A program made the position numbers and the translations under genes. Shown here one piece after another: positions 46,250 through 55,394 of a DNA stretch of 64,000 nt. Source of the stretch: Fuscovulum sp. (GTDB lineage Bacteria > Pseudomonadota > Alphaproteobacteria > Rhodobacterales > Rhodobacteraceae); NCBI GenBank assembly GCA_035192965.1, contig CP136571.1, positions 3,552,501 through 3,616,500 of the forward strand, in the 5' to 3' direction. How positions within the stretch are numbered: the stretch's first letter is position 1; each line of letters opens with the position of its first letter. The notes under the pieces are model-generated. The model had not been told where the DNA came from, made no database searches, and saw only the letters and a program-made list of their open reading frames with translations.

Positions 46250-47578
46250 TCAGCCCGCCCGAACCACCTTCAAAAGCGGCATCACATCCGCCATCTCGGG
46301 CCCGTTCACCCGTCCCGTCAGCGCCTTGCGCAACGGCATGTAAAGCGCTTTGCCCTTGCGGCCAGTCGCGGTCTTCACAGCCTCGGTCCATTCGCCCCAT
46401 GTCGCATGAGTCCAGGGACGCGGCGGCAGCAGGGCCACGGCCTGCGTGATGAACGCGGCATCCTCCGGCTCGATCAGCGGCTCGGCCCCATCCCGGAACA
46501 ACACCGACCACTCCGCCAGATCATCCAGCACGGTGATATTGCCCTTGGCGACCGCCCAGAACGCCTCGGCCTCATCCGCCGGCACGCCAAGTGCTGCAAC
46601 CTTGTCGGCCACCGCCTCAAACGGCAGGCTCTGCACATAGGCCCGCGTCAGCGGGAACAGGTCTTCGGCATCAAACTTCGTCGGCGCCGACCCGAACGAT
46701 CCCACATCGAACCCGTCGATCAGATCCTGCATCGACGTCGCCAGCTCCACCGGCTTCGATGATCCCAGCCGCGCCATCAGCGACATCAGCGCCAAGGGTG
46801 CAACCCCCCGCGCCCGCAGGTCGCGCAGGCTCAGCACGCCAAGGCGTTTGGACAATTCCTCGCCCTGCGGCCCGGTCAACAGGCTGTGGTGCGCGAAGGT
46901 CGGCGGCACCCCGCCCAGCGCCTTCATGATCTGGATCTGCGTGGCCGTGTTCGTCACATGGTCCGCGCCCCGCACGATATGGGTGACGCCCATATCCACA
47001 TCATCCACCGATGACGCGAAGGTATAAAGAACCTGCCCATCCGCCTTGATCAGCACCGGGTCCGACACCGACGCCGCATCAATGGAAATGTCACCGATGA
47101 TCCCGTCGCGCCATTCGATCCGCTCCTGATCCAGACGGAACCGCCAATAGCCCTGCCGCCCCTCGGCCCGATACGCGGCCTTCTGCTCTTCGGTCAGGTG
47201 CAGCGACGCGCGGTCATAAACCGGCGGCTTGCCCATGTTCAGCAATTTCTTGCGCTTCAGGTCCAACTCGACCGGCGTCTCGAAACATTCATAGAACCGC
47301 CCCGCCGCCTTCAGCGTCTCGGCCGCTTCGGCATAACGCGCCATCCGCTTGGATTGCTGCTCGATCCGGTCATAGCGGATGCCCAGCCAATCCAGATCGG
47401 CCAGCAGCCCGTCGATGTATTCCTGCTTTGACCGTTCCTGATCGGTGTCATCCAGCCGCAGGATGAACGTCCCCCCCGCCTTGCGGGTGATCAGGTAATT
47501 CATCAGCGCGGTGCGCAGGTTGCCCACATGGATATATCCGGTGGGCGACGGCGCGAAACGGGTGGTGACGGTGGTCAT
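46250..47578 (-). CDS. gltX: glutamyl-tRNA synthetase (GltX2-type)
   Basis: Charges tRNA-Glu. The 442-residue class I synthetase has the HIGH-like motif in FAPSPTGYIHVGNLRTAL and the KMSKS-like motif EELSKRLGVLS, along with TDQERSKQEYIDGL and HIVRGADHVTNTATQIQIMKALG. The true start (47578, MTTVTTRFAP) is set by homology; the open frame extends to 48073 but overlaps the metallopeptidase gene and is not coding there. Alphaproteobacteria commonly carry two paralogues; this one has the HVGN/LSKRLG form. Confidence 0.95.
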   Translation of the reverse strand: MTTVTTRFAPSPTGYIHVGNLRTALMNYLITRKAGGTFILRLDDTDQERSKQEYIDGLLADLDWLGIRYDRIEQQSKRMARYAEAAETLKAAGRFYECFETPVELDLKRKKLLNMGKPPVYDRASLHLTEEQKAAYRAEGRQGYWRFRLDQERIEWRDGIIGDISIDAASVSDPVLIKADGQVLYTFASSVDDVDMGVTHIVRGADHVTNTATQIQIMKALGGVPPTFAHHSLLTGPQGEELSKRLGVLSLRDLRARGVAPLALMSLMARLGSSKPVELATSMQDLIDGFDVGSFGSAPTKFDAEDLFPLTRAYVQSLPFEAVADKVAALGVPADEAEAFWAVAKGNITVLDDLAEWSVLFRDGAEPLIEPEDAAFITQAVALLPPRPWTHATWGEWTEAVKTATGRKGKALYMPLRKALTGRVNGPEMADVMPLLKVVRAG

Positions 47579-47668
47579 TTGACAGGCTCCGATGGACCCT
47601 GTCCCTCTTTCACAGGCGGTCCCTTTTGTCCATATCTGCACCAGACCCCCGGCAGGAAAGGCCGCCCC

Positions 47669-48124
47669 ATGACAACCGCCGACCCCACTGCCGATACGGA
47701 CACCCCCGATACCCAACCTCCCGGCTGGGACGCCTTCACCGCCCCCGATCTGGCCTTGTTCGAACAGCTTGCCCATGGCGCGGTGATCTCGCTGCCCCAA
47801 CCCTGGCGCGACATTGCCACCAAGGTCGCCCTGCGCGTCGTCGACTTCCCGCCCGATGACATGCTCGAAGCGATGGACCTCAACGATCCCTACGAATTGA
47901 CCGGTCTCTACGAAGGCATTCCGCTGACAGAGAAATCCGTGATGGATCAGCCCGACCATCCCGATATCGTCTGGCTGTTTCGCCGCCCGATCCTTGAGGA
48001 GTGGATCGACCGCGGCGATGTGGGCCTTGGCGATCTGATCACCCATGTCGTGATCCACGAATTCGCCCACCACTTCGGCTGGTCGGATGAAGATATCGCG
48101 GCCATCGACCCGTGGTGGGAATGA
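47669..48124 (+). CDS. small zincin-type metallopeptidase-like protein
   Basis: A 151-residue cytoplasmic protein. HVVIHEFAHHFGWSDEDI carries the HExxH motif (H130, E131, H134) with a downstream acidic residue, matching the Zincin_1/DUF1025 family; upstream FPPDDMLEAMDL and YELTGLYEGIP are family hallmarks. The first 18 residues are Thr/Asp/Pro-rich. The start at 47669 follows GGCAGGAAAGG; an upstream in-frame ATG lies within gltX on the other strand. Biological substrate unknown. Confidence 0.85.
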   Translation: MTTADPTADTDTPDTQPPGWDAFTAPDLALFEQLAHGAVISLPQPWRDIATKVALRVVDFPPDDMLEAMDLNDPYELTGLYEGIPLTEKSVMDQPDHPDIVWLFRRPILEEWIDRGDVGLGDLITHVVIHEFAHHFGWSDEDIAAIDPWWE

Positions 48125-48163
48125 CGACCCTCAAAAGCCACTCTCAAAATGATTGCAGAGCAG

Positions 48164-48181
48164 ATGTGCGCCACTGCACAT
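48164..48181. promoter_or_regulatory. inverted repeat upstream of the MBL hydrolase gene
   Basis: ATGTGC-N6-GCACAT, a perfect 6+6 dyad, 75 bp before the MBL start. A second hairpin, GGCCGG-aaagg-CCGGCC (48203-48219), lies between it and the ribosome-binding site. The dyad looks like a dimeric-repressor operator. Confidence 0.4.
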
Positions 48182-48256
48182 GACCTGACTTAACCGTGAC
48201 TGGCCGGAAAGGCCGGCCTTCCTATCCTTTTGGGCAGTTTTTCTCAGGAGGATGCC

Positions 48257-49186
48257 ATGACGACCCTGTCCCGCCGCCACGCGCTGCTCGCCGGTGCCAC
48301 CCTTCCCTTTGCCGCCCCCGCGCTGCTCTCGGCACGCCCGGCCCTTGCCGCCGCCCCGCAGCAGGGCCCGGCCAGCGCCCTGTTCAACCGCGCCAAACTT
48401 GGCGCGTTCGAGGTGACGACGATCCTCGCCGGCGCCCGCGCCGGTGACAAGCCGCAGGAAACCTTTGGCATGAACGTCACCCCCGAAGAATTTGCCGCCG
48501 CCTCGGCTGCGAACTTCATCCCCGCCGACAAGACCTACAACTTCTTCACCCCCGTCGTCGTGAACACCGGTGCGGAACTGGTGCTGTTTGACACCGGCCT
48601 TGCCAGCGACGCCACCACCGCCGCCCTTGCCAGCGCCGGGATCACCCCCGATCAGATCGACATCGTGGTCCTGACCCATATGCATGGCGACCATATCGGC
48701 GGCCTTTCCAATGACGCGGGCGAAGTGACCTATGCCAATGCCCGCTACGTGACTGGCGCGACCGAACACAACAACTGGTCCACTGCGGCAAACGAAGGCT
48801 TCGACGCCAAGGTCAAACCGCTGAACGACAAGTTCACCTTCCTCGATGATGGCGGCGCCGTGGTGTCGGGCATCACCGCCATGGCCGCACCGGGCCACAC
48901 GCCGGGGCATTTCACCTATATGCTGGAATCAAACGGCGCGCGGATGGCCATTCTGGCCGACACGACCAACCACTATGTCTGGTCGCTGGCCTATCCCGAT
49001 TGGGAAGTGCGCTTCGATCAGGACAAGGCGCAGGCCGCCGCCACCCGGCGCACGATCCTTGGCATGCTCGCCACCGACAAGATCCCCTTCGCGGGCTATC
49101 ACATGCCCTTCCCCGGTGTGGGCTTCGTCGAAGCGAATGGCGACGGCTTCCGCTACGTCCCGGCCAGCTATCAGCTGATGCTCTGA
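48257..49186 (+). CDS. Tat-exported MBL-fold metallo-hydrolase
   Basis: A 309-residue periplasmic hydrolase. The N-terminal TLSRRHALLAGATLPFAAPALL is a twin-arginine signal. VVLTHMHGDHIGGL contains H141-x-H143-x-D145-H146, the binuclear zinc site, and APGHTPGHFTYML the next ligand; ILADTTNH and AGYHMPFPGVG complete the family set. The overall pattern resembles exported N-acyl homoserine lactonase/arylsulphatase-like MBL proteins, but the substrate is unknown. AGGAGG precedes the ATG at 48257, and an inverted repeat lies further upstream. Confidence 0.88.
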   Translation: MTTLSRRHALLAGATLPFAAPALLSARPALAAAPQQGPASALFNRAKLGAFEVTTILAGARAGDKPQETFGMNVTPEEFAAASAANFIPADKTYNFFTPVVVNTGAELVLFDTGLASDATTAALASAGITPDQIDIVVLTHMHGDHIGGLSNDAGEVTYANARYVTGATEHNNWSTAANEGFDAKVKPLNDKFTFLDDGGAVVSGITAMAAPGHTPGHFTYMLESNGARMAILADTTNHYVWSLAYPDWEVRFDQDKAQAAATRRTILGMLATDKIPFAGYHMPFPGVGFVEANGDGFRYVPASYQLML

Positions 49187-49192
49187 TTCAAC

Positions 49193-49220
49193 GGGGGAGG
49201 GGGCAACCGCCCCCTCCCCC
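49193..49220. terminator. strong GC hairpin after the MBL gene
   Basis: Perfect 12-bp stem GGGGGAGGGGGC/GCCCCCTCCCCC with loop AACC, 7 bp after the MBL stop codon. No T-run follows, as in many hairpins of this genome, so termination efficiency is uncertain. Confidence 0.6.
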
Positions 49221-49326
49221 GCACCCCCTCCCCTTTCCCCAACCGAACAGCGGTTGCCCGGCACCGGGCGTTAGCGCTATCGTGGCCCTGGGGCACAGGC
49301 CCGCGTCGATCAGGGGGAAGCAGCAC

Positions 49327-50295
49327 ATGTCTGAAAACACAGCCGTTTTCCAGCAGACCCCGATCCTGACGCTCACCCTCAACCCGGCGCTGGATATGGC
49401 GACATCGGTACCGCAGATGGTGGCCGATGAAAAGCTGCGCTGCTCGGAACCCCAGCTTGATCCCGGCGGTGGCGGCCTGAACGTCAGCCGTGCGATCCAT
49501 GCCCTTGGCGGTGAATCCCTCGCCCTCGTGGCCCTTGGCGGGCTCACCGGCGACCGGCTGGCCGTGCTGATCCGGCGCGAAGGCGTGATGTTTCTGGGCA
49601 TCACCGGCCCCGGCGAAACCCGCCAGAGCCTGACAGTGAATGAGGCCGCCACCGGCCGCCAATACCGCTTCATGCTGCCTGGCCCGGTCTGGTCGGATGC
49701 CGATCAGGACCGCGTCTTCATGCTCTTGCGCGCCGCAGGCAAGCCGGGCGGCTTTGCCGTCATCTCTGGCAGCCAGCCACCCGGTGTGCCGATGGATTTC
49801 CCCGCCCGCCTTGCCGCCTCCATGGCCGGGATGCGCGTGGTGCTGGACACGTCGGGTGCCGCCCTCACTCAGGCGGTGACCCATCCCATCCCCGGACTGG
49901 ACCTCTTGCGCATGGACGGCGAAGAGGCCGAGGCGCTGGCAGGCCGCAAACTGGACACCCGGACCGAGACCGCCGATTTCGCCCAATCCCTAGTGGCACG
50001 CGGCGTGGCGAAAAAGGTCGTCGTGGCGCGCGGGGCAGATGGGTCGGTGCTGGCCGATGCCACCCGCCGCCTCTTTGCCAAGGCCCCGAAGGTGACGGTG
50101 AACTCCAAGGTCGGCGCGGGCGACAGCTTTGTCGGGGGCTATATCCTGGCCCTCGCGCGCGGCCAGTCCGAGGCCCAGGCGCTGGCCCAAGGCGTGGCCG
50201 CCGCCGCCGCCGCCGTCATGTCCGCCGCCACCGAGCTTTGCCGGTCCGAGGATGTCGCGCGCCTACTGCCCGAGGCGGTGGTCAGCGAAACCTGA
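49327..50295 (+). CDS. pfkB: 6-phosphofructokinase II family (PfkB-like) sugar kinase
   Basis: Ribokinase-family kinase of 322 residues closely resembling E. coli Pfk-2: LTLNPALD, DEKLRCSEPQLDPGGGGLNV, YRFMLPGP, ISGSQPPGVP and KVGAGDSFVGGYILALA with catalytic Asp266. An oddity is the Mg-ATP motif normally KPNxxE, which reads RMDGEE (195-200): the final Glu is kept, but Lys and Asn are replaced. Many members of this order lack a phosphofructokinase and use Entner-Doudoroff glycolysis, so the presence of this gene is informative but its substrate (fructose-6-phosphate, fructose-1-phosphate or tagatose-6-phosphate) is open. Confidence 0.82.
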   Translation: MSENTAVFQQTPILTLTLNPALDMATSVPQMVADEKLRCSEPQLDPGGGGLNVSRAIHALGGESLALVALGGLTGDRLAVLIRREGVMFLGITGPGETRQSLTVNEAATGRQYRFMLPGPVWSDADQDRVFMLLRAAGKPGGFAVISGSQPPGVPMDFPARLAASMAGMRVVLDTSGAALTQAVTHPIPGLDLLRMDGEEAEALAGRKLDTRTETADFAQSLVARGVAKKVVVARGADGSVLADATRRLFAKAPKVTVNSKVGAGDSFVGGYILALARGQSEAQALAQGVAAAAAAVMSAATELCRSEDVARLLPEAVVSET

Positions 50296-50469
50296 TCCAC
50301 CGCGCAGGATCGGGCGACGCGCCCTTTACCCTTCCGGCACCCATCATTCGCCTTGGTCAAAAGCCCCCTCGGCGCACCGCTTTTCCCTTGATCGCCCTCC
50401 CGGCTGTCGCGCAGGCTTTAACAATGCCTGACAGACTGCGCTCATGCCCCGACAGATGGAGTGCTGCCG

Positions 50470-51960
50470 ATGCACCTGTTCTCCCTTCTGGCCCTGATCC
50501 TTTCCTGCCTGACCCTCGCCACTCTGCCCGCGCGGGCGGATGATCCCGTCCGGATCAAGGTTCTCAGCTTCAACATCTGGTATGGCGGCGATCAAGTCAG
50601 TTTCGCCCAAGTGATCGAAGCCATCCGTCTGGCCGATGCCGATGTGGTGGGTCTGCAGGAACCCGATGGCCGCACGGCGGATATCGCGGCTCTGGCAGGG
50701 TATCCTTACGTCGACACACGGCGGCATATCCTGTCGCGCTACCCGCTTTTTGATTCTGGCGCAGGCGAAACGCAGGCGACCGAGGCTCCGCCCTATTCCA
50801 CCGCCGGGCTGGACCCGGATGCCTTGCATATCTGGGCACTGGTTGCGCCGGGCAAGGTGGTGGCGCTGGTCAACACGCATCTCACCTCCGATCCCTACGG
50901 CCCCGAACTGCTGCGCGACGGTGCAACACCCGCCGATGTTCTGGCCAATGAGGCCGACACCCGCCTGCCCGAGGCCGAGGCCCTGATCGCCGGCCTTGCC
51001 CCGGTCATCGCGTCCGGTGCGCCGGTGCTGGTCACAGGCGATTTCAACAGCCCGTCGCATCGCGACTGGACCGGAGATCGCGCCATCGCCTGGCCCGTTT
51101 CCAACGCGATGGAGGCAGCAGGCTTCACCGATACCTTCCGCGCCGCAAACCCCGACCCCGCCGCCCAACCCGGCCTGACATGGACACCCGGCCGCCCCGC
51201 GCCTTTCCTCCCCAAAGGCGAAACGCTGGACCGGATCGATTTCATCTGGCTTGCCAATGGCAACACCCTCTCATCGCTCGTGATGGGTGAGGCTGGAAAT
51301 CCCCAAAACGGCCTCTCCGCTACACCCTGGCCCTCGGACCACCGCGCCGTCCTGTCCGAGGTCGCGGTCACCCCCATCCCTGCCCCGCCCCGCATCGCCG
51401 TGGAACCCCGCCCGGTGCAGGCCGGGGGCAGCTTCCTTTTGCGCGCGCTGCTGCCAGAGGGCGGCACCTATTCCGCCTATGTCCTGCCCCCCGGCGCGCG
51501 CCCCGATCAGGCGCTCACCGGTATCGCCGATGTCAATGCCGCCGACCGGCCCACCGTCCGGCTGTCCACCATCGGGCTGGACCCCGGCCCCTATGACGCC
51601 GTGCTGCTCAATGACCAAGGCGCGGAACTGGCCCGCACCTCCTTTCATATCATCCCGCAAGACGGGCTGGCCCGGATGGAGGTCACGGCCCCCGTCACCC
51701 CCGGCAGCGACGTCACCCTGCGCTTCTCCGGTGCGCCCGGGTTCAAGCTGGATTGGGTGGGCATCTACCGAAAAGGCGATCCCTCGGTCTACAACTACCT
51801 CGGCTTCGCCTACACCGGGTCCCGCATCGCGGGCGATCTGACTTTCCCCGCTGATGAGCTTTACGAAGAACTCACCCCCGGCGACTATGAAGCGCGGCTG
51901 ATGTTCGATGACCACTACCGCGTGATGGCCATCGCCCCCTTCACCGTCGCCGCGCCCTGA
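50470..51960 (+). CDS. secreted endonuclease/exonuclease/phosphatase family protein
   Basis: A 496-residue exported hydrolase. Signal peptide MHLFSLLALILSCLTLATLPARA is followed by the EEP domain (about 25-300): LSFNIWYGG, VVGLQEPDG (Glu), VNTHL, VTGDFNSPSH and WPSDHRAVLSEV are the conserved blocks holding the metal- and phosphate-binding residues. The C-terminal ~190 residues form two beta-rich segments. The GTG at 50461 gives a slightly longer start; ATG at 50470 better fits the signal peptide. It could be a DNase, sphingomyelinase-like or inositol phosphatase enzyme; the sequence does not decide. It ends in a family A core. Confidence 0.85.
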   Translation: MHLFSLLALILSCLTLATLPARADDPVRIKVLSFNIWYGGDQVSFAQVIEAIRLADADVVGLQEPDGRTADIAALAGYPYVDTRRHILSRYPLFDSGAGETQATEAPPYSTAGLDPDALHIWALVAPGKVVALVNTHLTSDPYGPELLRDGATPADVLANEADTRLPEAEALIAGLAPVIASGAPVLVTGDFNSPSHRDWTGDRAIAWPVSNAMEAAGFTDTFRAANPDPAAQPGLTWTPGRPAPFLPKGETLDRIDFIWLANGNTLSSLVMGEAGNPQNGLSATPWPSDHRAVLSEVAVTPIPAPPRIAVEPRPVQAGGSFLLRALLPEGGTYSAYVLPPGARPDQALTGIADVNAADRPTVRLSTIGLDPGPYDAVLLNDQGAELARTSFHIIPQDGLARMEVTAPVTPGSDVTLRFSGAPGFKLDWVGIYRKGDPSVYNYLGFAYTGSRIAGDLTFPADELYEELTPGDYEARLMFDDHYRVMAIAPFTVAAP

Positions 51961-51973
51961 TCAGGCCGAAGAT

Positions 51974-52068
51974 GGGTATTTGGGCCAAGATGAAACCCCG
52001 CCCCTTCATCTTGGCAAAAATACCCCGGGGGTGAGCCGCCGCAGGCGGCGAGGGGGCAAGGCCCCCTG
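51974..52068. repeat. family A element pair between convergent genes
   Basis: Forward core GGTATTTGGGCCAAGATGAA at 51975-51994 after the EEP gene, then a full reverse element (52004-52068): CTTCATCTTGGCAAAAATACC, CCGGGGGTGAG, GCCGCCGCAGGCGGC hairpin and GGGGGCAAGGCCCCC hairpin, after nadE on the minus strand. This mirrors the pair at 2582-2740. Confidence 0.75.
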
Positions 52069-52099
52069 CCAACGCCAGCCACAAGCGCTGTCGCCCGGA

Positions 52100-53767
52100 T
52101 CAGGCCGCGCCGCTGCCATCGCGCCAGCGGTTCACCATCGGATAGCGCCGATCCAGCCAGAACGCCTTTTGCGTTAACCGCACGCCGGGGGCAGCCTGAA
52201 AACGCTTCCATTCCGAGGTATAAAGCAGGCTTTCCACCCGTTTCACGGTCGCCAGATCAAAGCCCTGCGCCACGATCTGCGCAACCGACAGATCCTTTTC
52301 CACCAGCCCCTCAAGAATGGCATCCAGAATGTCATAGGGCGGCAGGCTGTCATCATCCCGCTGGTCCGGGCGCAATTCGGCGCTGGGCGGCTTGTCGATG
52401 ATGCGCTGCGGGATCACCTCATCGCGCGGGCCTTTCATCCAGGGACGGTGGTTCTCATTCCGCCAGCGACAGGTGTCGAACACCCGCGTCTTCCACAGAT
52501 CCTTGATCGGGTTATAGCCACCGTTCATGTCGCCATAGATCGTGCAATAGCCCACCGCCACCTCGGACTTGTTCCCCGTGGTCAAGAGCATCGCGCCAAA
52601 CTTGTTCGACAAGGCCATCAGCAGCAGGCCACGCAGCCGCGACTGGATGTTCTCTTCGGTGATCCCCGGCGTGGTCCCCGCAAACAGCGGTGCCAGCGCC
52701 ACCCCCACCGCCGCCTGCGGCCCCGAAATCGGGATCGTATCCAGCTTTGCCCCCAGCCGCCTCGCGCAATCCCCCGCATCCTCAAGCGAATGGGCCGAGG
52801 TGAATTCGGATGGCAGCATCACGCAATGCACATTTTCCGGCCCCAGCGCATCGGCGGCAATCGTCGCCACCAGCGCCGAATCAATCCCGCCCGACAGGCC
52901 CAAAACCACCTTGGAAAAACCCGATTTCGCCAGATAGTCATGCAGCCCCACCGTCATGGCGCGGTAATCGGCCTCGGCCACCGGGGGGATCGGCGCGATG
53001 GCCCCCTTTTGCGCCTGCCATCCCTCACCGGTGCGGGTGAAATCCACATGCGTCACGCAATCGTCGAATTGCGGGAACTGCACCGCCAGATGCCCGCCCG
53101 GGTTCAGCACCATGGAACAGCCGTCAAACACCTGATCATCCTGCCCGCCGGTCATGTTGAGATACACCAGCGGCAGCCCCGTCTCGACCACGCGCGACAC
53201 CATCAGGTTCAGCCGCAGGTCCGGCTTGCCGCGATGATAGGGCGATCCGTTGGGCACCAGCAGGATCTCGGCCCCCGTCTCGGCCAGCGTCTCGGCCACA
53301 TCCGGGTGCCAGCTGTCCTCGCAGATCGGCGTGCCGATGCGCACCCCGTTGACCACATAGGGGCCATGCACATCGGCCGGGGTGAACAGCCGCTTTTCAT
53401 CAAACACCCCGTCATTGGGCAGATGATGCTTCAGCACGGTTGCCGTGATCTGCCCGCCCTGCAGGATGTAATAGGCGTTGAACAACCGCCCATCCCGCAG
53501 CGCAGGCCCCCCGATGCCCAGCGCCGGGCCATCGGCGCAATCGCGCGCCAACCCCTCGATCGCCGCAATCGCCTCGGCCACGAAGGCGGGCTTCTGGATG
53601 AGATCCTGCGTCTGATAGCCGGTGATGAACATCTCCGTCAGCGCGGCCATGTCGGCGCGGGCGGCCTTGGCCTCTTCCCACAGGGCGCGGGCGCGGGCGG
53701 CATTGGCGGCGATGGCCCCCACCGTGGGGTTCAGCTGCGCCAGCGTCAGACGGAAGGTATCGCTCAT
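52100..53767 (-). CDS. nadE: NAD synthetase, glutamine-hydrolysing
   Basis: Amidates deamido-NAD to NAD. The 555-residue protein has an N-terminal CN-hydrolase glutaminase domain (about 1-260) with Glu in ALTEMFITGYQ, Lys in LKHHLPNDGVFDEKRLF and the catalytic Cys in RIGTPICEDSWHP, and a C-terminal NAD synthase domain (about 270-555) with the P-loop LGLSGGIDSAL and TGNKSEVAVGYCTIYGDMNG. Start at 53767 by homology. It is convergent with the EEP gene and divergent from the MORN gene. Confidence 0.96.
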   Translation of the reverse strand: MSDTFRLTLAQLNPTVGAIAANAARARALWEEAKAARADMAALTEMFITGYQTQDLIQKPAFVAEAIAAIEGLARDCADGPALGIGGPALRDGRLFNAYYILQGGQITATVLKHHLPNDGVFDEKRLFTPADVHGPYVVNGVRIGTPICEDSWHPDVAETLAETGAEILLVPNGSPYHRGKPDLRLNLMVSRVVETGLPLVYLNMTGGQDDQVFDGCSMVLNPGGHLAVQFPQFDDCVTHVDFTRTGEGWQAQKGAIAPIPPVAEADYRAMTVGLHDYLAKSGFSKVVLGLSGGIDSALVATIAADALGPENVHCVMLPSEFTSAHSLEDAGDCARRLGAKLDTIPISGPQAAVGVALAPLFAGTTPGITEENIQSRLRGLLLMALSNKFGAMLLTTGNKSEVAVGYCTIYGDMNGGYNPIKDLWKTRVFDTCRWRNENHRPWMKGPRDEVIPQRIIDKPPSAELRPDQRDDDSLPPYDILDAILEGLVEKDLSVAQIVAQGFDLATVKRVESLLYTSEWKRFQAAPGVRLTQKAFWLDRRYPMVNRWRDGSGAA

Positions 53768-53903
53768 GCGCGGAATATCCCTGTTCTTTCCAGATCGTTC
53801 TAGCAGAACGAAGGCGAAGGGAAAGGTGCGCGGCTTGCGGCAGGCCGGGGCGGCGGCTAGGCTGCACCGCGCAAGTGGGATGATGGACAGACAGGCGGCA
53901 GGG

Positions 53904-55379
53904 ATGCGGAACGGACGGGCAGTTTGGGCACTCACCTTGGCGGCGGCGCTGGCCATGCCCGCAGGCGCCTATGCGCAGGACGAGGGCGAGGTCATCACCA
54001 AGCAATATGATGACGGATCGGTCTATGAAGGCACCTTCCGCAACGGGCTCCAGCATGGCATCGGCACCTATCGCCTGCCCAACGGGTTCGAATATTCCGG
54101 CGAATGGCAGGATGGCCAGATCACCGGCACCGGACGCGCCACCTATCCCAACGGGTCGGTCTATGAAGGCGCCTTCGTCGCAGGCAAACCCGAAGGCAAG
54201 GGCAAGATCACCTATCCCGATGGCGGAAGCTATGAGGGCGACTGGGTCGCGGGCGCGATCACCGGGGCGGGTGTTGCCCGCTATGCAAATGGCGCGGTCT
54301 ATACCGGGCGCTTCAAGGACGGCAAACATGATGGCCGCGGCGTGATGGAAGGCCCCGGCGGCTATCGGTTTGAGGGCAGCTGGGTCGCGGGCGAAAAGGA
54401 TGGCGAAGGCAAGGTCACCTATCCCGATGGCGCGGTCTATGACGGGATGCTCAAGGCAGGCCAACGCAGCGGGCGCGGCACGCTCACCCTGCCGGACGGG
54501 ATGACCTATGTCGGCGATTGGCTGGATGGCCAGATCAACGGTCAGGGCAAGCTGACGCAGGCCAATGGCGATGTCTATGAAGGCGCCTTCAAGGACGGGC
54601 TGAAAACCGGCACCGGCACGCTGACCTACGCCAATGGCGATGTCTATCAGGGCAATTTCACCGCCGACCGCCGCAGCGGGCAAGGCGTGTTCCGCAGCAC
54701 CGATGGTTATGTCCTCGAAGGCATCTGGTCCGAAGGCAGCCTGTCGGGCCAAGGCAAGCTGACCTATCCCGATGGCGCGGTCTATCAGGGCGCGCTGGTC
54801 GCTGACCGGCCGCAGGGCAAGGGCAAGATCACCTATGCCGACGGCTCCACCTATGAAGGCGATTGGGCGGCCGGCGTGATCACCGGCACCGGAACCGCCA
54901 CCTATGCCGACGGGTCGGTCTATCAGGGGCGTTTCGTCGACGCCAAACCCGAAGGCCAGGGCAAGATGACCAAGCCCGATGGCTATGTCTATGACGGCCA
55001 ATGGAAAGCAGGCCTGCGCGAAGGCAAAGGCACCGCCACTTTTGCCGACGGGTCGGTTTATGAGGGAGATTTCAAGGCCGGCCTGCGCCACGGCACGGGC
55101 AAGCTGACCATGCCGGATGGTTTCATCTATGAAGGCGCGTGGCTTGATGGCGAAATCCACGGTCAGGGCCGCGCCACCTATCCCGGCGGCGATATCTATG
55201 AAGGCGCGTTCGAAAAGGGCAAACGGCAGGGACAGGGCAAACTCACCTATGCCAGCGGTCAGGTGGCCGAAGGCAACTGGCTCAACGGCATCCTCGTGGC
55301 CCCGCCCGAAGCGCAACCGGAAGCACCGACAGAGCCACCAGCGGCACCGGAAGCAGCCCCCGCTCCCGCAGAAAACTGA
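53904..55379 (+). CDS. secreted MORN-repeat protein (19 repeats)
   Basis: A 491-residue exported protein. MRNGRAVWALTLAAALAMPAGAYA is a signal peptide (ATG at 53904; upstream in-frame ATGs at 53880 and 53883 are also possible). Residues ~37-455 are an uninterrupted run of 23-residue MORN units of the form DGSVYEGxFxxGxxxGxGxxTY: eighteen full repeats and one partial, with no insertions between them. The C-terminal ~25 residues are Ala/Pro/Glu-rich. MORN arrays form beta-hairpin blades that bind lipid or scaffold proteins; whether this one is periplasmic or on the surface cannot be told. The 69-bp DNA units are similar enough to permit slippage. Confidence 0.9.
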   Translation: MRNGRAVWALTLAAALAMPAGAYAQDEGEVITKQYDDGSVYEGTFRNGLQHGIGTYRLPNGFEYSGEWQDGQITGTGRATYPNGSVYEGAFVAGKPEGKGKITYPDGGSYEGDWVAGAITGAGVARYANGAVYTGRFKDGKHDGRGVMEGPGGYRFEGSWVAGEKDGEGKVTYPDGAVYDGMLKAGQRSGRGTLTLPDGMTYVGDWLDGQINGQGKLTQANGDVYEGAFKDGLKTGTGTLTYANGDVYQGNFTADRRSGQGVFRSTDGYVLEGIWSEGSLSGQGKLTYPDGAVYQGALVADRPQGKGKITYADGSTYEGDWAAGVITGTGTATYADGSVYQGRFVDAKPEGQGKMTKPDGYVYDGQWKAGLREGKGTATFADGSVYEGDFKAGLRHGTGKLTMPDGFIYEGAWLDGEIHGQGRATYPGGDIYEGAFEKGKRQGQGKLTYASGQVAEGNWLNGILVAPPEAQPEAPTEPPAAPEAAPAPAEN

Positions 55380-55394
55380 CCCGCCCCTCTCTTC

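Noticed and set aside
47579..48073. A 165-residue N-terminal extension of gltX.
   Set aside because: All glutamyl-tRNA synthetases begin near the RFAPSPTG motif; the extension is antisense to the zincin gene and lacks homology.
53412..55316. A 634-codon minus-strand frame with repeated Ala-Ile-Gly-Ile-Gly-like units.
   Set aside because: Its periodicity is only the complement of the MORN repeats; no signal peptide or domain of its own.
53904..55379. Possible CRISPR or tandem-repeat array.
   Set aside because: The 69-bp units are in-frame MORN codons without unique spacers of constant length.
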